64,000 nt of DNA. Source: Littorina saxatilis (taxonomy: Eukaryota > Mollusca > Gastropoda > Littorinimorpha > Littorinidae). Within the stretch, counting starts at the first letter, position 1; each line of letters opens with the position of its first letter. Position numbers and translations under genes: made by a program. The stretch is from NCBI RefSeq assembly GCF_037325665.1, contig NC_090253.1:40450312-40514311 (forward strand). Reading direction: 5' to 3'. The notes below the pieces were generated by a model. That model saw only the letters and a list, made by a program, of their open reading frames with translations, was not told the origin of the DNA and searched no databases. Below are positions 22,728 through 35,700 of this stretch, piece after piece.

Positions 22728-23645
22728 TGGGGAGTATGGGGGGAGGGGACATGAGTCACAGTGGCTACTGGTTTAGTGCGAGGCGCGCGACACAAAGGTG
22801 TCGACAGTGCGGGCCTCGACGACAGCTGCTGGTAGAGAGTTCCAGTCCTTCACTGTGCTGGGTAGAAAAGCGGCACTCCGATACTGAGTGCGGCAGGTGA
22901 TGAGGCCGAACTGCTGGCAATGGCCTCTTCGCTGGCGTGGTGGTAAGGGGGCCAGCTTCGACTTGATGCCCGGACAGTGGACGATGCTGTTCGTGATCTT
23001 GTAGAGCATCGATAGGCGGGCAAGCTTCCTGCGCTCCTCCAGAGACTGCCACCCAAGGGAGTCCAGCATCCGGCTGACACTTGACGTGTTGTGGTAGCGG
23101 TTGCAGACGAATCGGGCAGCTCGTCTCTGGGCGGTCTCAAGCTTGTCGATGTTCTTCTGGGTGTGCAGGTCCCATACTGACGAGGCGTACTCCAGGATAG
23201 GCCTGACAAAGGCCTTGTACGCCTGCTCTTTCACGGATCTTGATGAGATCTTCAGATTGCGCCGCAGGAACCCCAGGGTCTTGTTTGCCTTGCTGACGAT
23301 GTTGTTAATATGGTCGTCCCAGCACAGGTCACCCTGAATGGTCACACCCAGGTACTTGACCGCCTTCACTGTCTCCAGCGTATGCCCATGGAGCTGGTAA
23401 GAGGGCTGTAGTGGGCGTCTGCTCCTCGTAACAGGCAGGGTGTTGCACTTTGCAGGATGGAACTGCATGTCCCAGCTCTTCTCCCACTCGGCTAGGCGAT
23501 GGAGGTCTTGTTGTAGCTGGGCCTGGTCGTTTACGCTAGTCACCACCCTGTACACTGCAGTGTCGTCCGCAAACAGGCGCGCTAGTGCCGTCAGTCTCTC
23601 CGGGAGGTCGTTAATGTACGCTAAGAATAGCGTCGGCCTCAGCAC
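22728..23645 (-). mobile_element. 5'-truncated jockey/CR1-like LINE
   Basis: A 290-codon frame begins inside the reverse transcriptase at LFLAYINDLPE. It holds the catalytic box FADDTAVY, then KYLGVTIQGDLCWDDHI, FVRPILEYASSVWD and a C-terminal NSLPAAVVEARTVDTF block. This order is typical of jockey/CR1/L2 LINEs. The endonuclease and N-terminal half are missing. The remaining frame is unbroken, pointing to a recent insertion. Confidence 0.85.
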
Positions 23646-23887
23646 TGATTTGTTGCTTAATTAATTCATTTGATAATTGTCGGTAAAAATACCGGCTAAC
23701 ACCTCACAATCGCAAACCTGTTTAATGTTGTCTTTTCTAATTCATGACATGTGTTAGCACGAATCACCAAATATTTGAACGCAATGCGTTAAAAATTGCA
23801 GAAATTCAAATGTATTGTTTTGTTTCATTACCCGCTAAAACGGCTTCAAAAACTGCCTTTTATGCCTACTGAGAGGATTACCACATA

Positions 23888-24186
23888 TTTTTTTTTTTTT
23901 TTTTTTTTTTTGCTTAACGCCCAGCCGACCACGAAGGGGGCCATATCAGGGCGGTGCTGCTTTGACATATATATAACGTGCGCCACACACAAGACAGAAG
24001 TCGCAGCACAGGCTTCATGTCTCACCCAGTCACATTATTCTGACACCGGACCAACCAGTCCTAGCACTAACCCCATAATGCCAGCCGCCAGATTGCCAAT
24101 TTTAAAGGTATGACCCGGCCGGGGTTCAAACCCACGACCTCCCGATCACGGGGCGGATGCCTTACCACTAGGCCAACCGTGTCGGT
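23888..24186 (-). mobile_element. tRNA-headed SINE (family with GCTTAACGCCCAGCCGACCA end)
   Basis: On the minus strand it has A-box TTGGCCTAGTGG, B-box GGGTTTGAACCCC, a 300-bp body and a long A tail. The flanks share TTACCACATAT. Copies of the family lie at 39692-40255 and 53300-53601. Confidence 0.85.
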
Positions 24187-24515
24187 TTACCACATATACC
24201 TACTGAGAGAATTAACACATACACCGCTCAGCATGGCATAGTAACAAAATTGACTGTTTCAGATGCACATTTGATTGCTCTGAGTCTGATTTGTTGTCGA
24301 TTTTAACGCAGGAACCTTGATTTTTCGAATTTGTTTTTTGGGGGTGCCTGTGTTGTAGGAATCACTGTATGTATACACACTTCCTCATGTGAACTCAAAC
24401 AGCCTTTTGAATAAGGGCAATCAATACATGCCCCTTTTCAGTCATATAATTTGTTTTACAATAGACTGCCTCATCAAAACATTCTGCCCTCAAACGCATC
24501 TGCCTAGTTCTTTAA

Positions 24516-24733
24516 CCCTTACACTGGTGCAATTCTGTAACACATGTTACATAGCCACTGGTGAATTAACAGAGAGAAAAATAACAAAAAACAGTCATAT
24601 AGGTTTTTGCATCCATGGGAGGTAATCGGAACCGACCAAACAGACTGAGCCAGTAGCGCGACATATGTCGTGACAACCAGGTGACAGTATACGTAAAGTA
24701 GCGCGACATATGTCGCGACAACCAGCCTAAGGG
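24516..24733. mobile_element. piggyBac-like MITE
   Basis: TTAACCCTTA (24512) and TAAGGGTTAA (to 24737) bracket a 218-bp element with TTAA targets. GTAGCGCGACATATGTCG, a palindromic word, occurs twice inside at about 24653 and 24701. Confidence 0.55.
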
Positions 24734-24885
24734 TTAAAAGAATCACGCTTTGGATTACACAGTCCTGATGATGTGGGTCGTGTACAATCCATACTTTCCA
24801 AGGAAGGATTAAAAGTAAAATAAAACGTATGGGTCGTACACTACCCACGCCATCCAATTAGGAGTTTTGCCGTCTCTTTGCATAG

Positions 24886-25742
24886 GGCCAAAAAAAAAAA
24901 ATAGGTGTGGTTACGGTAACATAGCCAAAAAAAATAGGGTAGGTAGGTAGGCAATCACTTTTTTTTTTTTAAACTTTTTTTTCTAATGTGTACAAATTAA
25001 ACCTACCGTACTTTCCGGGTGACAAAGCGCTTTGTTATCTAAGACGCACCCCCTTCTTTAAAAAAAAAAAAAAATTGTAATCCAGTCACCCATTGGACGC
25101 AGGGGGCCAATAGGGCGCACCAAAATGACCCAGTTTTTGCCATGAGAGGTGGTTCCCCTGTCATATCTGAGAGAGGAAACACTTCCTGCATCGGGGTCAG
25201 TGACCAAAGGCATTGTGATAGCTGGGTGGCCTTGTTAAAAGACACGACCTTCTTCCCAGGGGTCAATGACCCAGTTTTTGCCATGAGAGGTGGTTCCCCT
25301 GTCATATCTGAGAGAGGAAACACTTCCTGCATCGGGGTCAGTGACCGGTCAGTGACCGAGTTTAACAGAGTGGAAATCTGTGTGTGCCGCCAGATCAAAG
25401 GCAGGGCAGTACCTAGTAGCTGAAACATGCATTATCACAAGTTGTTTGACTGGTGCTCAAGCGGTCTCTTTGATTTTTTTGTATTTCATACACGGATTAG
25501 GGCTTCGTTATACAAGACGCAGGGGTCGAACTCGAGGAAAAAAGTCGCGCCTTATGACCCGGAAAGTACGGTACTTGACAGGGAAATAAGTGTGCGACAC
25601 GGGCGCTTTCGCTTTCATTGCGTTTTTTGCACTCGGTTTTTTTTTGTTTTTTTTTGACAAATGTAATAAAAAGTTATAGGATCGGCCCCTAAAAATAGGG
25701 TAGGTCGGGTTACCGTAACCACACCTATTTTTTTTTTAGGCC
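24886..25742. mobile_element. Harbinger-like MITE (GGCC...AGGTGTGGTTACGGTAAC ends)
   Basis: The inverted ends run GGCC, A-run, TAGGTGTGGTTACGGTAAC. TAG flanks both sides (24883-24885, 25743-25745). A related element at 62668-63015 is flanked by TTA. Three-base targets suggest the PIF/Harbinger group. Another MITE is nested inside it. Confidence 0.6.
25006..25571. mobile_element. TA-flanked MITE nested in the Harbinger-like MITE
   Basis: CCGTACTTTCCGGG and its complement, next to TA on both sides, define the ends. Inside, a block of about 80 bp (GAGAGGTGGTTCCCCTGTCA onwards) is present twice, at about 25128 and 25268. Confidence 0.6.
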
Positions 25743-26394
25743 TAGTATGGGTCGTACATGACCTACACCATCCCAATTAGAATACACAGCGTAAAATTCC
25801 TTACGGAATTCCATATGGGTCGTTTGCAACCCACATCAGCCTGACTGAGTAGTTCAAATTACTTTGTTTGTGTTAAAAGATAATTTTTCAAAAGTTGTGG
25901 TCAAATGACTTGAAGAGAAAAACCGGTGTATTTTATGGTAGTTCCTGCCCTCAACTTCCTTGGAATATGCACCATTTTGATCACTGTTTCTCGTAATTTC
26001 CGTTGACTTGTGCTCTTCAGTGTACTCAATTGCGATGAAATTTAAAGCCACATTGATTTTCGGACTGTTGTTGTTGAAGATATTGAGTTTTTAAGTTTGT
26101 CTATGTAAATTGAATAATTAATTCTGTGACCTAAAAAAGAGAGGGGATAGTACTGTGACAATTTTCTGAATTTTGATTTTAACCCCAACCTTGTTCTTAG
26201 GTGTCCCAGTTCAACACACAGTGACTAGTATTTCTGAATCATACACACTTTGAAGGCAAACTTAATGCCTTATTGCACCCATTTTTGTACCCTAACTAAA
26301 ACATTCATTTCCGTGTTTATTCATTTAAACGTTCAATGGCATTTAAAGGTAAAATAATTGATTTGGCTTTATCCTCGTATGTTAAAGTTGCCAA

Positions 26395-26650
26395 ATTGTG
26401 CCTATTCTGAATTTTCTTTGATGTATAATTAGTGCCTAACGTTATTATAGGGTCGATTTTGGGGGGTACCCTTAATTAAGAGGCGATCATGTAACCCATG
26501 TAAAATGAATCTTTGATTCCAAAAGTGTGCCAGATAGCCAAGTGGATGGCCTTTAATGACAAAGAAAGTTTGAATGAATTGACACGGGAATGAATGGTCT
26601 AGTGGGGGTACGAAAATGGGTGCAACATATTTTTTTGGCAGAGTGTATAT
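26395..26650 (+). repeat. Dispersed repeat copy
   Basis: GTGCCAGATAGCCAAG, GCCTTTAATGACAAAG and ATGGGTGCAA match copies at 18160-18430 and 46600-46860. The family is unknown. Confidence 0.5.
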
Positions 26651-26692
26651 CCAATGTCAATAGTAATACCTGCCTTGCATGAACAAATAAAG

Positions 26693-27125
26693 GACTGGGT
26701 GGTAACGCACTTGCGCTCGGAAGCGAGAGATTGTGAGTTCGACCCTGGGTCAGGGCGTTAGCAATTTTCTCCCCCCTTTCCTAACCTAGGTGGTGGGTTC
26801 AAGTGCTAGTCTTTCGGATGAGACGAAAAACCAAGGTCCCTTCGTGTACACTACATTGGGGTGTGCACGTTAAAGATCCCATGATTGACAAAAGGGTCTT
26901 TCCTGGCAAAATTGTATAGGCATAGATAAAAAATGTCCACCAAAATACCCGTGTGACTTGGAATAATAGGCCGTGAAAAGTAGGATATGCGCCGACATGG
27001 CTGCGATCTGCTGGTCGATGTGAATGCGTGATGTACTGTGTAAAAAATTCCATCTCACACGGCATAAATAGATCCTTGAGTCTGAGTCTGGAGATACGCG
27101 CGCGATATAAGACTTCATATAATAA
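26693..27125 (+). mobile_element. tRNA-headed SINE, second family
   Basis: The head has A-box TGGTAACGCAC and B-box GAGTTCGACCCTGG. A conserved body (GTTAAAGATCCCATGATTGA) and GCGCGATATAAGAC near the 3' end follow. The tail is AT-rich and the target duplication is unclear. Confidence 0.75.
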
Positions 27126-27129
27126 AAGA

Positions 27130-28453
<1,324 letters not shown>

Positions 28454-28814
28454 AGTATGACCTATCACGACTGATTATTGCAGAGTCAATGTCTTCATAA
28501 GTACAGAAAATAATTCATATAGATCTATGTAAAAACTAAAACACCCACACATATTTTGACACCCAGTCTGTGATGTCTGAATGAAATACATTTTTATTTA
28601 CGTCACAATTGCATGACAAGTACGCGAGATAAATTTAACAACTTTGACCTGACAACACAAAAAAAAAACCACAAAAAACTCCCTCTCTGTCAGCAAAGCC
28701 TTACGCAGTCGCAGATCGATGCAAGGTGCAGATCAATCAAACACACACACAATGTTGTCAAAATGGCACAAGACACGTACAGAGTGACCCAAGAAAACTG
28801 CAACCCTCACAACT

Positions 28815-29722
28815 GCTAATTACTTCTACATCTCTTGACCGGATCACTATATATTTAGGGGACATAAACTTCAGCCTATGCATGACCCTTCCCTTGATTG
28901 GCAATGTTGTAGAACAAATGGTCTGACGTTTGTGCAATTTCGAAACAAAGTTTCCAAATTCGACGATCGTCTCAACAGAACAAGGTTTGACATTTAGCGG
29001 TAGCAATACTTACCTGATTTAAACCCTCCAGACTTTTACTGTTTGGATTATCTGAATATCTGAGAATACACAAACACCCCCTTCACCCCCTTAGATCATC
29101 GGTGACCTAAAGAAAGCAGTTACAGCTCCCTAAACAGCAAAGCTTTCGTGCCACTCACAATTTCGGAGGGGTAATTTGAAACACATTTTGTAGAAAAGGT
29201 AAATGTCCGATCATTATACCTAGAGACTCGAAACTGTGTAGAATGGTCGTGGATGAACTGAAGTGTATGCACAACTATGAACATATTTGCTAAACTCAAA
29301 TGACTGAAAAAATAAACCCTTCGTTGTACAGTTACACTTTCGCAATGCCACGCAAAACTGATTCATTTATCAGTGACAGGAACGCTTTCCCGGCATCCAT
29401 TTGAAATGCCCTGATCCGGCTTTTAATTGCTATATTCAAATAACTGACTGTCTGATGTTGATTCAGGTATACTAAGTCATTCAAATTATCCCAAAGCTAA
29501 CAATCTTGAGTGCTGAAATCGGGTTAGTTCGGCGACTGCTCAATTTCAAACCTCGTGCTGTTGAGTCGATCCCCGAATTTGGCAACCTTTTTTGAAAATG
29601 CACAAAAGTCAGACCATTTGATCTAAAAATTTGTCAATTTGTAGAAGGGTCATGCATAGACTGAAGTTTAAGTATCCTATATATCAAGTGATACGGTCCA
29701 CAGATGTAGAAGTTATTAACAA
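28815..29722. repeat. Long inverted repeat with ~155-bp arms
   Basis: The left arm (ACTTCTACATCTCTTGACCG, AACTTCAGCCTATGCATGAC, ACAAATGGTCTGAC) recurs inverted at about 29540-29720. It may be a foldback-type DNA element. No coding sequence was found in the 550-bp centre. The following 29723-30010 shows nothing clear. Confidence 0.6.
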
Positions 29723-31044
29723 ATTTGAGGCCTAGAAAATTCATTTTGGACGATGTCAAGGACGTCATTCAGATCTAGATCTACATACATACGTATGTAC
29801 AGGTACCAAGTCTCATGTTTTATTCGTTTTGTAACGGGGCTAGAAAAACAAGCCTCCACGATCGCGTTGCTTTTGTTAACATTGGAAAGGAGGGTTATTA
29901 TTTCTGTATGTGTAAATGTGTCCTTACTTTGTTTGGATCGATGTTATCATCAGCTTTTCGTCTGCTTTCAACCGGATGTTGTGACCTTCAACCTGATGTG
30001 ACGTAACTAATCGGGAAACTCCGTTTAGCCACTAAAAATAGCGCTTTGCTCGCTCTTTGCAAAGAGCGATCCCAAAGATGGATCATGAAACGCGTCGTTC
30101 CTAACTTTCGTCCCACTCTCAGCTAAGAGCTCTTAAGGCCCTATTCCTAGGAACGCCTAAGAGCGCGTATATGAAACTGGCCCCAGAGCCCTAGACTCTG
30201 GAGCCGAAACAGACGTAAAACGACAGCCTTAGAGGCCAAGACGGACGGCTGAGAGCCAGACGGCCAATCGTCCGTAACAGAAAAACGGCACAGAACAACG
30301 TAAAAATTGCCTAAAATTGTGCCAACATGAACAACAACGGAGTTCTTCAAAAGAAGAGGCTGCTGAGGGATAGAGCTTAGCAGGGCCCAAGCCCTAACCC
30401 TCGGCCTTAGCTCCCTCTAATTCTCATTAACGGCCATGTAAGCACCGAGAGAAAAATAAACAAACAACTGAAACTAGCAAAGTCCGAACGGACGCCAACC
30501 TTTCAGAAGCCAGCAAAGAGGGCAGCTAAAACCAGTTAGGAGCTACCAAAGGCAGCTAAACAACTAGCTATACGAAGAGTTAAGCGTCCGAGTACGGACG
30601 AAAAAATCAACATAACAACAACATGCTAACTAAACATGGCGACCAAGGAGGAAGCCACAAGTCTGAAAATAATCAAGTCCGTACAGACACAAACATTTCA
30701 GAAGTAAGCAAGCAATAGAAAAGCACATGCGTAAAAGCTACCGACGGCAGCTACAAAGCAAGCTACAACAGCGTTAATAGACCGAACACGGACTAAAACA
30801 ACAGAAGCCAGACAACGTGCTAATGCAAATGGCGACCGTGAGGAAGCCAAACAACTGCTGAAAACTTCAGAGTCCAACGGACATGTGAAATTCACAGCAG
30901 AAGCAATAAAACATACAAGAAAATATGAACGATCTCACCAGCTGCAAGCCAGCAAGAAGTAGACGGGGGCCGAGGCCAGTGGGTGCCGTAGACACAAAAC
31001 AAGCCAGAGCAAAAGCAAACACAACCGTCACCCTTGAGTGATAG

Positions 31045-31234
31045 TAGTCGATTGAAGGGGTATCACGTGACCAGCACCATTGATGACGTAGTGTGCTGCA
31101 TGGGACGTAACCCAGGGTGCCAGTCATGCTGGTGCAGTCACTTTTTTAGTTGGGGTTGCTCCCCTTATACCTAGACGGGGTAGCTTTTATCATAACCTAA
31201 GCATCGAAGTGGGTCAATGCAAATCATGTGATTC
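31045..31234 (-). repeat. DIRS-like inverted terminal repeat, right copy
   Basis: Reverse complement of 10971-11160. The outer edge at 31235-31257 is shorter than and different from the left edge. Confidence 0.85.
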
Positions 31235-31734
31235 GGCGTAAGAATATGTAATTATAATCTGGTGCATTCTGAGGGTGATAATTGCCAGTTTCTGGCAGCA
31301 GATTTTGTCACTGATTTTTGTGGAAAATCGCCTGTTTGCCCCTTAACATACACTTAACATACCAGTCAATACACTTGGGCATACACCTGTTGGTACCCAC
31401 TGTTGTAGATCGAAAGGCCTCAGCCGATTTACTGTTCAAACACCTGAACGCTAACCAAAACACTAAAACAGCAAAAACATCTCATCTGGGATAACCTTAA
31501 TTTTACGACTTTTCCAGACTTCAGAACAGAAGAGTGCCAAAGAGTGCTCGATATGGTCAGGCTACACACCACCGATTGATCAGCCTTGGAATCAGCTAAA
31601 ATAGATCTGGGGAAAAAAACACATAGCAAATTTAAAAAGAGCACTCTGTCGCAACTTGTCGCAATTTCGCCTATCGCAAAATCGGCTTCCCTTGTCGCAA
31701 AAAAATGCGACAATGCGACAGGTGCCCACCCCTG

Positions 31735-32703
31735 ATAAAAGCAACATATGTACAAAAACAAATCTCGTGGTTCTCTTGTCAAACCCACTGTAGTAAGCAC
31801 AGAATAGGAGAGAAGATTTTGGAGAAGGTGGCTTTACCTACTGAAGTAAATGATCAAGAGGATTCTAAGCATCCAGTGCTAAAGCTCTCAAATCACAAGA
31901 CATACACACTTGTTGTGGCTATCCGAACTGTTGATTTAAAAAAAAAAACATACCTACAAATTGAAAACATCTATTACAAAATTATGTATATTGTATGGAT
32001 CTGTCTTTGTAAAATATACTGTACAGAAAATTTTAAATAATCTGCACAAAAATCTCGTGGTTCTCTTGTCAAGTAGTAGGCACAGAAAAAAACCCAAAAA
32101 ACCCTGTGTTTTGTCTTGTAAATTATACTTTACTAAATGTGTACAGTATTCTAAGAAAAAAAAGTCTTCCTTTTTATCATATCAATTGCCTCCCTTGAAT
32201 TTTATTTGTAAAATAATTCTGAGAAAAAAAAGCTTTCTACTTAAAAGCAGTGCAATCAAGAAAATGGGTACAACCTGTGTGTATACCTTTATTCCTTATT
32301 CTTTTTATTTAATTGAGGATGTCACTACGCAGTTTTACTGATTTAAAAAAAAAATTCGCTTCAAATTATCTCCCTTGAAGAAACACTTCTTTTTACAATT
32401 AAATTTTGTTTACACGAAGAGGTAGTTTTAAGGGTATATATACAAAAAAACAATATTGCAACCTTAGATGTATTTACATTTGGACTAATTCCATTAAAAA
32501 AAAATTCAAACTATAAATGATAAATCAAAATAAAACAGATTTTGGGGCTGTACACAAGCTAATAGGATTAAACACGAAAGTCGTACCCAAGAATCGTCAA
32601 ATACTTTTGCAAACAGCTATACTTAAACATAAGAAAATATGATCTGCATCTCTTGTTATGAAGATGATGGCACTGGTCCACCGAAGTGCATGCCATATAT
32701 GCT
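31735..32703. other. Region 3' of the small minus-strand gene
   Basis: A duplicated word, AATCTCGTGGTTCTCTTGTC, occurs at about 31759 and 32050. The rest is A/T-rich and could include the 3' UTR of the minus-strand gene ending at 32704. No other gene was seen. Confidence 0.3.
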
Positions 32704-35700
32704 TTACTGTGCGCTCTCCCTCTCAATGGTCTTTCTCTGGCTGACTCGATTCTGAGGAGATAAAAGAAAACACATTCAGTACAAGCTGTAAAAAATAACA
32801 ACAAAACTAGTATTACTTAAAGTAGCTGCTGGTTTCTGAGTATTTGATTGAAGGCCCAATCCGACTTGTAAGAAGTTTGCCCGACTGTCGCAGATTTGGT
32901 CAGGTATGGAGTAAAATCATGCCTCAATTTGGTAACATACAAACTGCAATATTCTAAGGCTGTGAGTGTGAGAATACATCGGTGCCACTTTTTAAAAACT
33001 TTCTTTTTGTGTGTGCGCATGTTTTAGTGCCAAAAATGAAGAGGCCGAGTGCTCTCTCTGCAAAACTTGTGTGAAGCTTCAGAGCTCTATCAATGGTTTG
33101 AAAGAAAAAACATACTTTTCCATTTTTGACGTTCTTGTTCCCTTCCCTGTGAAATTTACTGTCCGTAGGTTACCGGATTTTGTTAATGTCCGTGAAAACC
33201 TCAACTATTCATTGCTGAGTGCCTAGTGATAGCTATCCCCCCCAACGACCTAGCACTGCTGAATCCTGATTCTTCCCATTGTTTGATTCTGTAATGAAAT
33301 TGTGTAGTTGGTAGTTATGTGAGCTTCTTCTTGGAGGGGTGGGGGTGGGGGGGGGGGGGGGGGGGGTGCTGGTTGGTTGGGTTTTTGGGGGTTATTAAAC
33401 CATCAGATTAAAAAGTAAGACTTCATTGTAATGTGCAGATATTTGTTCAGGTGCCCACCATTTTCTATGTGAAAACATGTTGCTAACTAACATGAACCCA
33501 ACCATAAAACGTGATGTAGGTGAGTAGCCCATCTAGAAAAAAGAACCTGTTCTAATTCGGAATTAGAACAGGTTCGTTTTTCTAGATGGGCTACTCACCT
33601 ACATCACGTTTCATGGTTGGGTTCATGTTAGTTAGCAACATGTTTTCAAATTCTCATCAGGCAATCACGGCTGACACTAAACACAGAACAGGTGGGAGAG
33701 ACATAATTCAATTTACTCACCTTCCTTGCATTGTGAGACTGGCCATATGAATCTGCTGAAGTAGTTCCTGCACATATTTAATCAAATATTCATCTTAATA
33801 ACGTGTTAATATCGCTTGTTCTAGCAAATCAGACTTGACAGTTTTCTGATGGCTTGCACAATTTAAGAGCTTGCCTGTCCCCAATCATTACAATAAGAAA
33901 CAACATCTAGTATGCAAGTATTTTCAGGGTATGAAGGTTTTAATATAATGTCGGTTCTTCTGGGGGCATGGAGAAACACCTTACACAAAGTAGAACATAC
34001 ACAACAAATTTCAAACAATTGAGGTCACACCATAGTTTTACTCACAAACAAACAACAGCAATACAATAAACAGTCTGCAAACGCCTACATGTTGTCTACA
34101 CTAGGTATAAAGAAACAAAGAAGCACATGAAGACGGGCTTTGTCAAGTAGACCATTATAGCGAATGAGCAACAGCTGATGATCCAGACCACCAAATTGAC
34201 ATGATTTCCCCTTATTCAGTTTGTGATTGTAGTCATATTGACGATGCATGACTTCAATTTTTCAAAGTAAGTCTATTGGTGCGTTTACGGATACATTCAT
34301 TGTCACAATTACGACATGCTAATGTCTAACCTGGGTAAACTTCAATTCATGACTTTTTTCAAACTGGCATAGAAATTATGAGCATACCAGAATTATTTTC
34401 CTGTTGGACTGTCTTCTTCTTTTTCTTCTTCTGCGTTTGATATTCAATTCATGGCTGTCATATCGTCAGGTCAGTGGCTGCCATGAAGTCTGCAGTCTTC
34501 AGTGTCGGACTGTCAAATTAGATGATATTGTAAAGAAAGTAAGTAACATCTCATGATATTCTAACTTCAATTACATCACCTGTCTCACAGTCTGCCTCTT
34601 TAAAAATTAATGAATAATTTCAGTAACATAATTTTTGGGTAAAAAATAAAAAGGTATGAGAAATAATCCTTACTTTTTTTGTAATAACCCTCACCACCAA
34701 TTGTTTTATTTCATTTCCATTTTAACAGATTTAGCACCTCTCCGAAAGCCAGAAATACACTTTAAATCCCACGCCCCCCCCCCCCCTACATAAACTAATT
34801 AAATAACTAATTAAGGAAAAAAATCCTTACATCATAAAAAGTCAGAACCACCAAAACCACCCCCCCCCCCCCTCCCACCCATCCAATAAAACCTGAATAC
34901 AAAAACACTTCAAAATAAAAAATGAAAACATTTAATTCCACTTACAAAATATAAAAGTTGTTATGCTTTATTTTCATTATCTGTTTACAAACACATAAAT
35001 TGCTGTGCAAATCTTTTTAAAAACATCAATGCCTGAGACACCAGTAACCTGTTTATATTGTTGACCTTGTAGCTTTTCAGTTTAAGAGGCTGTTCTGGAA
35101 TCTGCACAAAAGTCAAACATAACCATGAATACCGTGGGAAAAATATTACATCACCAAGACCGAAAAAATAACACCAACCGACACTCCTCACCCTTATTTC
35201 ACCCACTATGCCAACCCAAAGACTGGAAAATAATAATCAAATACAGAATGAACAAAAATGCTTGATTTCATTTCTTCAATGATAAGTTGAAAATCTTCAT
35301 TCTTCATAATAATGTTATTAGCATAATGTGTAATTGCCACAATTTACAGAGTTTAATTAAAAAAAAATGATGCGATAAAAATCAAAGTGAAAACATTTGT
35401 TTTTATACTGATACCTTATTTACCTTGTGGCTTGTGTGCCTCAGGTTTAGGAGCGGCTCAAACATCCTCTGCTCCTCAGTCTGCAAGAAATTAAGTGATG
35501 GCCTGAAGGAGAATGAGAAAAAGATCCTTTGTCAGCACCCTGTGTATGTGTGTGGGTGGGTGTGTTAGATAAATAGGTGGGGGGGGGGGGGGGGAGGTGC
35601 AATAGCTACCACGCCTAATGCAGTCTGCAAAACAAGTGCAACACTTCTACAGAGCTTTTATGATACAAACTACAAAGCTTCAAATAAGAAACACATTACA

